Below, piece after piece: positions 8,272-16,048 of a stretch of DNA of 33,338 nucleotides. The stretch is from NCBI GenBank assembly GCA_002497765.1, contig DAET01000072.1, forward strand, positions 1-33,338, given 5' to 3'. This DNA comes from Euryarchaeota archaeon UBA486 (GTDB taxonomy: Archaea; Thermoplasmatota; Poseidoniia; Poseidoniales; Poseidoniaceae). The stretch's first letter is position 1, and every line of letters begins with the position of its first letter. A model generated the notes under the pieces. The model was not told the origin of the DNA, searched no databases, and worked only from the letters and a program-made list of their open reading frames with translations. The translations under genes and the position numbers were made by a program.

Positions 8272-11200
8272 ATGGCGGGTAGGCGTGCCCATGCACAGGC
8301 CGTTGGCTTGGTGGTCCTGTTCGTGTTGAGCACGTGGCTTCACGCCGTCGGCCCAGTCTTGCAACATTCGCCGACGCTGGCCAACGAAAATGTGGTCAAG
8401 AGCGCAGGTGCGGGCGATGAGGTCAACCTCACCCTCACCTCAACCCCGAACACGATGTTCAAGCTGGACCTGCCCAACAACGAACCGCTGGTGTCTGCTG
8501 AAATGCAGTTCACACCGAGGGTGCTCCCCACGCAGTCTGGATTCACGTGGAACAGTGACAGCATCTGGAGTCACCCCGACGCCATCTCCAACGGTTCGAG
8601 TTCATCGGGTGGCATCTTGACAGGCTCTTCTCCGGGCATCCTTTGGGATTTCAACACCAACAACCAAGGCTGGACCTTCTCCAACTCCTACACGGCACGG
8701 GTGACAAGTCCGTCGTGTGGTTTCAACGGCTCGACCGGAGGTTCCCTGCGAACCTACGCTGGCTCGACCTACGGGACCTCACCGGTCGTGAACCTCGCTG
8801 GCGGCGCCAACGTGCCGTTCCACGCTTGGGTTCACGAAGGTCGCTCGGGTTGCGGTGAAACACCGGATAGCGGCGAAAATCTCCAATTCCAATACAAGGC
8901 CGCTTCCGGTTCATGGACGACGTTCCGAACCTTCAGCGGCGGTGGTGCTCAAACCAGCAACTTCCAGTTCATGACCACGTTGCCAGCAGCCGCCCTCCAC
9001 GTCAACTCGCAGTTCCGCATCCACCAAACCAGCGGCAGCAGCACCTGCTGTGATTATTGGTTCGTCGACGATGTCCACATCGCCACCCCACCGGAATCCA
9101 ACTGGACCAGTCCAACCCTTGGGTACAAGTCCGGATCCACACAACTTCTCGCAGCCGACACCTATGCGCCCATGACCATCCAGGCCGATGTCCCCGACGG
9201 TGCCTACCTCAACTGGTCCATTCTCAACTCGGCCGGCGAAGTGATTCCCGGCATGCGGGGTTCAAACGACTACGTCGTCCCCATCAACCTCCTCGACCAC
9301 GACCTGATCGACCAATTCCGCTTGCACCTCGAATTCAAGGGCAGTGCGTCGGGCATGCCCGAAGTGCACTCCATCACCGGCGACGGTGCCTACCGTGAGA
9401 GCTTCATCACCGACCCACTGACCCGTGGATGGACCATGTCCAACGCATCCTACGTCCCCGGCATTGGTGTGCTGGGTTCAGACGAGAATTCCACCCTGAC
9501 CTCGCCTTGGGTGCTGGCCACCGCACCTTTGTACGACGCGAAACTCGACGGCACGGTCGCAAGCGGCCAAGTTCAGGTGCGCTTCCACCCGGAGGACGCT
9601 TGGATGAACGTCAGCCTGCCTTACTTCCCCATGACCAACCAAAGCACGGTTGGCATGCAGGCCCGTGTCGTGTCGGTGCTTCCCGCCGATGGCAACATGA
9701 GCAATTTCACCGCTTGGAACGCAGAAGCGTTCTCCATGGACCTCTTCGGTGGCCAACACCCCGCTCGGCCAACCCTCGACTTCAACCTTGATGAGCGGTA
9801 CGAATGGGGTGGTGAGGATGCGCGTGTAGGCACGTGGGGTTGGCAAGACCGCTTCGCCAACGCTGAGGAACAGATGGAACTCACCCTCACTTCCGGTGCT
9901 CCGAGCGACGCCAGGCTGTGGGTTCCCTCCGAGGACCTCACCTCGTTCGGTTTCGGCTATGCGGCCACGTCCGGCACGGTGCTTGAGATCGCTCTCTTCG
10001 TCCAAAACACGCTGGTGGCCAACCGCTCGACCAACGCAACATCGGCCGGTCTGTTCCACCTTAACGGCAGCGAACTCGCCATGTTCAACACAGCATTGGC
10101 CAACACCGCCAATTCGGTTGACATTCACGATACGGCCTTTACGGAAGCTCGCATTGAGGTGTCGGGCAACGGTGTCACCGTTCTCGGTGGCCTTCGAGCC
10201 ACCTACGAGGCAAGCCAGCATCTCGTGGCTGACGCCTCGTCGGCCTTTGTGATGGGCGTGAATGAGGCACGAACAACGGTCGCCGGAGTGGCTGGAATGC
10301 AGTCCATCCCGCTTCCCTTCATGTCGGAGACCCGTGGCGGTTTGACGGTTGAGGTGCTCAACTTGCAAACCTCGAGCACTGTGATCCTTCAGGACGGCGC
10401 CATGGTTGACGCCGAAGCCGTGCTGACGCCCTCCAAGGAATGGCAAACGATTTCCACTGAATATCAGGTCATTGGTGGGTCCATCACGCATCATCGACTC
10501 GACGTGTACAGCAAAACGAACCAAGCCACCTTCCTGTTCCCCGACGCCGGTGGTGCCCCCGCCGGCCTGGGCGATGCTTCCCTCGTAGAGCTCCATCCAA
10601 CCGACCCCATCGACGTCACCGAAGACGGCACCAACGTGGTGACGAACATCACGTTCCGACTCCGACCAACGTGGGACGATGAGCAGCAACTCACCGCCAC
10701 CTCGCGGTTGGTGATGCAAAGCGGGGTGATCTCCATTCCGTTTGCTCACACTTGGGGTGGCACGGGGCTCCAAGGCTACGAGAACGACCTCGAAATCAAG
10801 GGCGTCGTCTTTTCGGAAAACGGCGTTGACTTGAGCCCGTCTCGCCTCTATCTCCGGGGCGGTGAATCGATGAACGTCTCTGTTCGTGTTGGCTATGAAA
10901 ACGTCAACGATGCTCGTGGATTTGTGGACGGTGACGCCGAACTCACCCTTTACCGGGACGGGACGGCGGTGCGCAACACGACCTCCTTGGACGGTGCGTT
11001 TTGGAACTTCACCGAGACCATTCCGTTCACCTACGGCGATGTCACCTGGGAGATTGGTTTGGTGTCGCTCAACGGTTCGACCGTTGTTGAGCCGACCTCG
11101 CTCAGTCGCACCTTCACCGTTGATTCGGTGAAGCCACGGGTGATGGAGACCTCGATGTATCGCTATGACCATCGCACGCCGAGCCCAACGCAAGTGATGC

Positions 11201-13374
11201 AAGCAACCATTGCTGACCAACCCGTTCTGCCGAGCGCCATGACCGCGATGGTTTGGAAGGAATGGGTCGACGACACGAACCTCAACGGCTGGCCCGACGA
11301 AGGAGAGTATCATGCCATGCCAATGTTGGTGCCTAGCGACCAGACGGAGCTCACGGGCGTCTACACCCTCATGCTGGACGATACCGGAGGCAGCCTTGGA
11401 CAGAAGGTGGCCGTGTACCTCGAAGGCACCGATCCCTCAGGCTACGCACTTCAAGACGGCGGGAGCGCCGAGGAAGGCGAGCAGTTGTTCATGTACCAGC
11501 TCGCTGTTGACGGGGCGCCTGAACTCGAACCGGACGCCTTTGCATGGGCCAACGGACGCCAGTCCTGGCTTCATCCCGCTCAACCGTACGAACTGAACGT
11601 GAAGATTTCCGAGCCCAACGGTGGCTCAGATTTGTCCACCGTCGAAGTGATGTTGGCGAGCAACCAGGGGAGCGACGCCATGAGCATCCAGTGGGCGTTT
11701 GAGACCGGCGAGTGCACCACCACCTCCACCCACATCATCATCGATCAGTGCACCATGCTGGGGGCCAACGGCGTTGCCGACCCCTACGAGAAGGACCTGG
11801 TGCTGAACATCCACCTCCAACTGGGTTGGAACACACCCGATTTGGGGGATAACCGTCGAGAACCTGCCATCTTGGTGGTGGACCGTGCCGGCCAAGAAGA
11901 GATGAGGAATTTCCCTGAACATCGCTGGCGCTTCTCGGCAGGACTGAGCATTCCCGAGGAAAGCGTCAACCTGCACCTGAACCGAGGTTCTTTCCTCGGC
12001 GATGGCGCTCGTGTCACGCCACTCACCCCGATGGAACTTTCCGGTGGCCTTGTGTTTGCAGAAACGTCGACCATACCTGACTTTGACTGCACCGTGAACA
12101 TCCTGTTTGCTGGGCAAACGCACGCTGTCGAGGCCAAGGACGGCATCTGGTCCACGGCCATTGATGCACCTGCCTCCTCCGGCTCCTTGCCCATGACGTG
12201 GGAAGTGGGTTGCCTTGAAGGGCAAGGCGTTGACCTGACCGACCAATCCACCTCGGTCAAATGGATCGTCGTCGACGGCACCGGGCCTGAGCCCCAAGAG
12301 GTGCTCTCGCCTCGCCCACGTGCCGTCTTGGGTGGTGAGAACCATGAAGTCCGCGTGGTCGTTCAGGAACTGGGCGGCCTTGACGTGGATTCGCTTGAAT
12401 TGGTTTGGCAGGTGGAGGACTTTGAAACCGGTGATGTCATTCGGTCCGGACGGGAACCCTTGACGCTGGAAGGCGAAGCGATTGATGGACTCCGCCTCGA
12501 ACTCTACGGTGACATGAACCTGAGCGAAATCACCAATGCGATGTTGATCGACCGGATGGAAGTGAAGATCAGCATCGCTGGTCGAGACCTTGCCGGAAAC
12601 ACCGTCACCGGCCTGGGCGGGGACCTCAACGACCCCTTCTTGGCGACGTGGAACATGGAGTGGCTCCAACCCAAGTTCACGGTGGCGCCATCCGCCCTCA
12701 CGTACTCCCGCCTCCTCATGGAGGAAGGCGATACCACCTCGATACAACTCGAGGTGGAGAACATTGGGAGCCTCCAGGGCCAAACCGGTGTGTCCTTCGA
12801 AACGGTGACGGCTGAAGGCGAACGCACGCTCATTCAACGCACGGACGTCACCGCCGAGGCCGGGGCCTTGGGCCTGGTGGCCGTCGACTGGCAGCCAGAA
12901 ACAGCGGGCATCCAATGGGTCGAGGCAACCCTCGACAACGGCATGGTCGTCAGCGGCCCCACCATCGAGGTCCGCGTCGCCGAGGAACCCACCTTCTCCG
13001 AGAAGGTCTTCGGTGATGTGAACCCCATCATCGGGAGCCTGACCGGCCTGCTGCTGGTCGCCGTGGTGGTGTCGTTGCTGGCATGGATGCGCCGCATGAC
13101 GGTAAACCAAGGCGCACGGTCTGAATTTGACTGGGACGAATATTCCTCTGAGTTTGAGGATGATGACGACGACGATGACGACGATGATTTCACACCCGAC
13201 AACACCGCTCAAGCGGCCGCCGCAACGGTCACCGCATCAACCGAATCGACGAACGGCAACGAGGCCGAAACCGATTGGGTGATGGGGTCGGATGGCTACT
13301 GGTGGTACCATGACAAAGCCACCAACGAGTGGTGGTACAAGGATGCCAATGGCGACATTGTGAAGCATCCCTAA
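8272..13374 (+). CDS. Giant cell-surface protein (1700 aa): reelin-like jelly roll, Ig-like domains, one membrane anchor, aromatic cytoplasmic tail
   Basis: The product has an N-terminal signal sequence (hydrophobic core about residues 10-27, GLVVLFVLSTWLHAVG). A very long ectodomain rich in Asn, Thr, Ser and Gly follows, with many NxS/T sites. Residues about 120-275 (start WDFNTNNQGW, end CCDYWFVDDVHI) resemble the jelly-roll repeats of reelin/MAM-type proteins. The rest looks like a chain of beta-sandwich domains; the last (EVENIGSLQGQTGVSFE) is of the CARDB/NEW3 kind. One membrane segment (IGSLTGLLLVAVVVSLLAW, about 1585-1605) leads into a basic stop-transfer, a run of ten Asp (1630-1639) and a Trp/Tyr-rich C-terminus. 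Topology is therefore outside to inside. It is probably a surface adhesin, sheath or polymer-capture protein; no enzyme signature was found. The nadE gene follows 20 bases later, with its ribosome site in the gap, so the two may be co-transcribed. Confidence 0.88.
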   Translation: MAGRRAHAQAVGLVVLFVLSTWLHAVGPVLQHSPTLANENVVKSAGAGDEVNLTLTSTPNTMFKLDLPNNEPLVSAEMQFTPRVLPTQSGFTWNSDSIWSHPDAISNGSSSSGGILTGSSPGILWDFNTNNQGWTFSNSYTARVTSPSCGFNGSTGGSLRTYAGSTYGTSPVVNLAGGANVPFHAWVHEGRSGCGETPDSGENLQFQYKAASGSWTTFRTFSGGGAQTSNFQFMTTLPAAALHVNSQFRIHQTSGSSTCCDYWFVDDVHIATPPESNWTSPTLGYKSGSTQLLAADTYAPMTIQADVPDGAYLNWSILNSAGEVIPGMRGSNDYVVPINLLDHDLIDQFRLHLEFKGSASGMPEVHSITGDGAYRESFITDPLTRGWTMSNASYVPGIGVLGSDENSTLTSPWVLATAPLYDAKLDGTVASGQVQVRFHPEDAWMNVSLPYFPMTNQSTVGMQARVVSVLPADGNMSNFTAWNAEAFSMDLFGGQHPARPTLDFNLDERYEWGGEDARVGTWGWQDRFANAEEQMELTLTSGAPSDARLWVPSEDLTSFGFGYAATSGTVLEIALFVQNTLVANRSTNATSAGLFHLNGSELAMFNTALANTANSVDIHDTAFTEARIEVSGNGVTVLGGLRATYEASQHLVADASSAFVMGVNEARTTVAGVAGMQSIPLPFMSETRGGLTVEVLNLQTSSTVILQDGAMVDAEAVLTPSKEWQTISTEYQVIGGSITHHRLDVYSKTNQATFLFPDAGGAPAGLGDASLVELHPTDPIDVTEDGTNVVTNITFRLRPTWDDEQQLTATSRLVMQSGVISIPFAHTWGGTGLQGYENDLEIKGVVFSENGVDLSPSRLYLRGGESMNVSVRVGYENVNDARGFVDGDAELTLYRDGTAVRNTTSLDGAFWNFTETIPFTYGDVTWEIGLVSLNGSTVVEPTSLSRTFTVDSVKPRVMETSMYRYDHRTPSPTQVMQATIADQPVLPSAMTAMVWKEWVDDTNLNGWPDEGEYHAMPMLVPSDQTELTGVYTLMLDDTGGSLGQKVAVYLEGTDPSGYALQDGGSAEEGEQLFMYQLAVDGAPELEPDAFAWANGRQSWLHPAQPYELNVKISEPNGGSDLSTVEVMLASNQGSDAMSIQWAFETGECTTTSTHIIIDQCTMLGANGVADPYEKDLVLNIHLQLGWNTPDLGDNRREPAILVVDRAGQEEMRNFPEHRWRFSAGLSIPEESVNLHLNRGSFLGDGARVTPLTPMELSGGLVFAETSTIPDFDCTVNILFAGQTHAVEAKDGIWSTAIDAPASSGSLPMTWEVGCLEGQGVDLTDQSTSVKWIVVDGTGPEPQEVLSPRPRAVLGGENHEVRVVVQELGGLDVDSLELVWQVEDFETGDVIRSGREPLTLEGEAIDGLRLELYGDMNLSEITNAMLIDRMEVKISIAGRDLAGNTVTGLGGDLNDPFLATWNMEWLQPKFTVAPSALTYSRLLMEEGDTTSIQLEVENIGSLQGQTGVSFETVTAEGERTLIQRTDVTAEAGALGLVAVDWQPETAGIQWVEATLDNGMVVSGPTIEVRVAEEPTFSEKVFGDVNPIIGSLTGLLLVAVVVSLLAWMRRMTVNQGARSEFDWDEYSSEFEDDDDDDDDDDFTPDNTAQAAAATVTASTESTNGNEAETDWVMGSDGYWWYHDKATNEWWYKDANGDIVKHP
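13159..13188 (+). repeat. Run of ten Asp codons (GAT/GAC)
   Basis: Ten successive GAT or GAC codons encode a poly-aspartate stretch in the cytoplasmic tail of the surface protein, just after its membrane anchor. The two codons are mixed, so it is not a pure trinucleotide repeat. The run may nevertheless vary in length between strains. Confidence 0.85.
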
Positions 13375-13394
13375 ACACGTTTCGAGGTGAGGCC

Positions 13395-15155
13395 ATGACC
13401 ACGATCGCGTTGCTCCAGTTTGACCCCACCGTGGGCGATTTGGACCACAACGGCCGTCGCTTGGCCGCGTTGGCACATCAGGCCTTGTCGGGTGGCGCGA
13501 AGGTCGGTATCTCAACGGAACTGGCGGTGTGCGGCTATCCTCCACGAGATCTCTTGATGGAGCGCGATTTTGTTGAACGCTCCATGACCGCTGCTCTCAC
13601 TCTTGAGACGCCGCTACCTGTCTTGGTTGGCACACCGATTCCAGCCGAGGATGAGCGAACCCTTCCCACCAACGGCGTGGTCCGCGCTGGACCAGCCTTC
13701 GCCACCATCACAGGCGATGAGCACGGACGAATTGTCGCCGAGAAACAACTGCTCCCAACCTACGATGTGTTCGATGAGGCTCGTTATTTTACGCCAAAAA
13801 ACCGATCCGGACTCGCTCGCTCTTTTGGTGGGTTCACCCTCGGTGTCACCGTCTGCGAGGACGCATGGCAATCGGCGGGCATGACACCATCATCGTACAC
13901 CCAAGACCCGATTGAACACATCGCCGAATGGTGCCGTCAGGGCGTCGACATCGATGCAACGGTCAACCTGTCGGCCTCACCGTTCCATTCTGAGAAATTC
14001 ACCACCCGTCTCGCGGTCGCACGGCATGCCGCCGCTGTCCTTGGTCATCCCTTTCTCCTTGCCAACCAAGTCGGAGGCAACGACGACCTTCTCTTCGACG
14101 GGCGAAGTTTGGCGGTGTGGCCGGATGGCCGTGCGGTCGTGGCCCCGTCGTGGCAGGAAGGTGTTCTCATCGTCGACATCACCTCGCCCGAAGCTTGCCG
14201 ATGGGTCGCCAGCGAAGCCGAGGACGCCCTCGCCATCGGGGAAGCACCGCTCATGCACCTCGAGGCCAGCGACGATGGCACGGGCATGATGGATGCCATT
14301 GAGGAGTTGACCAACGCCGTGGTGGCGGGGCTGGCGGATTATTGTCGAAAATCATCCATCACGTCCGTCGTGTTGGGGCTGTCGGGCGGCATCGATTCGG
14401 CCGTGGCGGCTTGCGTTGCCGTCGCTGCGTTGGGCGCAGAGAAGGTGACCGGCCTGGCCATGCCCAGTCGCCACTCGTCCCAGCACTCCATCGACGATGC
14501 CCTTCACACCGCTGAGGCGTTGGGCATGACGCATCACCTCCACGAAATCGATGCCATGCACACCAGCGTGGAAGGCGTTCTCGGCGAAGTGTTGGCGAAC
14601 GGTCATCCAGTCGCCGCAGAGAACCTCCAAGCTCGTTTGCGTGCACTGCTGGTGATGGGGTACGCCAACGCCAACGCCAGCATGGCCATCACCACGGGCA
14701 ACAAATCCGAGATTGCTCAAGGCTACTGCACCCTCTACGGCGACATGGCTGGCGGCTATGCGCCGCTCGGCGATGTCTACAAGATGGAGGTGTACGCCAT
14801 GGCCGAACGCTTCAATCAACGCGCTGAAGCCTCGGGACGAACGGCCCCAGTCTCCACATCGACCATGACCAAACCGCCGTCCGCTGAATTGGCTCCGGAC
14901 CAGACCGACCAAGATTCGCTTCCACCATACGATGAACTCGACGCCATCCTCAGGTCGCACATCGAAGGCGGGCTCAACACCGATGACCTCATCGCCCGAG
15001 GCTTTGACGCAGCGACCGTCATGGACGTGTTGCAACGCTTGGAGCGGAACGAGCACAAGCGGTGGCAAATGCCCCCAGCGCCCCGCGTGTCGCCACGGGC
15101 GTTCGGCCAGGGCTGGCGCCGTCCTTTGGCGTCCAACCACGATTGGCGCCGTTGA
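13395..15155 (+). CDS. nadE: Glutamine-dependent NAD+ synthetase
   Basis: The 586-residue enzyme makes NAD+ from deamido-NAD+, ATP and glutamine in the last step of NAD biosynthesis. The N-terminal nitrilase-like glutaminase domain (about 1-270) shows the full catalytic triad: Glu42 (STELAVCGYPPRD), Lys117 (AEKQLLPTYDVFDE) and Cys154 (GVTVCEDAW). The C-terminal synthetase domain carries the PP-loop LGLSGGIDSAVAA (SGGIDS at 330-335), TTGNKSE and PPSAELAPDQTDQD. The frame is open further upstream, but the ATG at 13395 fits the family's start (MTTIALLQFDPTVGD) and has a strong GAGGTGAGG ribosome site at 13384-13392. Linked glutaminase and synthetase domains mean it can use glutamine as well as ammonia. 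trhO overlaps or directly follows its 3' end. Confidence 0.97.
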   Translation: MTTIALLQFDPTVGDLDHNGRRLAALAHQALSGGAKVGISTELAVCGYPPRDLLMERDFVERSMTAALTLETPLPVLVGTPIPAEDERTLPTNGVVRAGPAFATITGDEHGRIVAEKQLLPTYDVFDEARYFTPKNRSGLARSFGGFTLGVTVCEDAWQSAGMTPSSYTQDPIEHIAEWCRQGVDIDATVNLSASPFHSEKFTTRLAVARHAAAVLGHPFLLANQVGGNDDLLFDGRSLAVWPDGRAVVAPSWQEGVLIVDITSPEACRWVASEAEDALAIGEAPLMHLEASDDGTGMMDAIEELTNAVVAGLADYCRKSSITSVVLGLSGGIDSAVAACVAVAALGAEKVTGLAMPSRHSSQHSIDDALHTAEALGMTHHLHEIDAMHTSVEGVLGEVLANGHPVAAENLQARLRALLVMGYANANASMAITTGNKSEIAQGYCTLYGDMAGGYAPLGDVYKMEVYAMAERFNQRAEASGRTAPVSTSTMTKPPSAELAPDQTDQDSLPPYDELDAILRSHIEGGLNTDDLIARGFDAATVMDVLQRLERNEHKRWQMPPAPRVSPRAFGQGWRRPLASNHDWRR

Positions 15156-15199
15156 ACCGGCGACGGTGGCCTCAAGAAGTCGCGGTCGCAGGCGGCGTT

Positions 15200-16048
15200 G
15201 TGGCTGGCCACATCGTGAATGTCGCAGGGTATCGTTTCGTCGCCATCGACGACCGAGATCGTTTGCAAGCGGTGTTGCGAAGCCTCTGCACCGACCTGGG
15301 TCTCAAAGGAACGGTGCTCCTTGCATCGGAGGGCATTAATTTCTTCCTCGCCGGTCCCCAGGCGGCCATCGAGGGCTTCACGGCCTACCTCGAACAGGAC
15401 GAGCGCTTTCGTGGCATTCCGTTGAAGACCTCCTACACCGACTACCAGCCCTTCAACCGTATGAACGTTCGAAAGAAGAACGAGATCATCTCCGTGGGCT
15501 TGGATCACATCAACCCGGCTGCCTTCACCGGTCCCGAGATTGAACCTCGGGCGTTCAAAGGCATGCTCGACCGAGGCGAGCACGTTCACATCCTCGACAC
15601 GAGGAACGATTACGAGTTGCGCGTGGGGACCTTCGACAACGCCATCGATCTGAACATCCGAACCTTCCGTGCCTTCCCAGAGGCCATTGCCCGTTTGCCT
15701 GATGCGATGAAGGACGAACCCGTGGTGATGTTCTGCACGGGCGGTATCCGATGCGAAAAGGCCAGCGCCATCATGCTTGAGGCTGGATTTACCAATGTCA
15801 AACAACTCAAGGGGGGCATCCTGGGCTACTTCGAAGAGGTCGGTGGTGAACATTGGGACGGCGACTGTTTCGTGTTTGACCAGCGCGTGGCCGTCAATCC
15901 CGCACTCGAAGAAACCGAGGTGGTGGTGTGCTTTGCTTGCCGAGAACCCCTTTCGGTCCAGGAACAACAATCCCCCGATTACGTCATCGGCACGTCGTGC
16001 CCGTACTGCATCGACCGAGGCAATATGGTGCCGATTACCGACGAATGA
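15200..16048 (+). CDS. trhO: TrhO-type rhodanese (tRNA U34 hydroxylation), start uncertain
   Basis: The product matches the TrhO/YceA family, which hydroxylates uridine 34 of tRNA on the way to 5-oxyacetyl- or methoxy-uridine. Visible are the N-terminal acylphosphatase-like part (GLKGTVLLASEGINFFLAG), the linker KKNEIISVGL, the rhodanese domain with HILDTRNDYELRVGTF, and the active-site loop VMFCTGGIRCEKAS (Cys179, Cys185). The C-terminus has two CxxC pairs (CFAC, CPYC) that probably bind zinc. The first ATG of the frame (15062) would overlap nadE by 94 bases and add a non-family N-terminus. I prefer the GTG at 15200 with GGCGG upstream. The GTG at 15215 and the TTG at 15152 (overlapping the nadE TGA as TTGA) are alternatives. 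The 3' end overlaps the convergent surface-protein gene by 14 bases. Confidence 0.9.
   Translation: MAGHIVNVAGYRFVAIDDRDRLQAVLRSLCTDLGLKGTVLLASEGINFFLAGPQAAIEGFTAYLEQDERFRGIPLKTSYTDYQPFNRMNVRKKNEIISVGLDHINPAAFTGPEIEPRAFKGMLDRGEHVHILDTRNDYELRVGTFDNAIDLNIRTFRAFPEAIARLPDAMKDEPVVMFCTGGIRCEKASAIMLEAGFTNVKQLKGGILGYFEEVGGEHWDGDCFVFDQRVAVNPALEETEVVVCFACREPLSVQEQQSPDYVIGTSCPYCIDRGNMVPITDE

Noticed and set aside
9478..11313. Minus-strand open frame (611 codons) inside the giant surface-protein gene
   Set aside because: It is His-, Arg- and Gly-rich with no recognisable fold, and lies wholly inside a well-supported gene on the other strand.
11626..13212. Minus-strand open frame (528 codons) opposite the C-terminal part of the surface protein
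   Set aside because: The poly-Asp, membrane anchor and aromatic tail are on the plus strand. The antisense product looks random.
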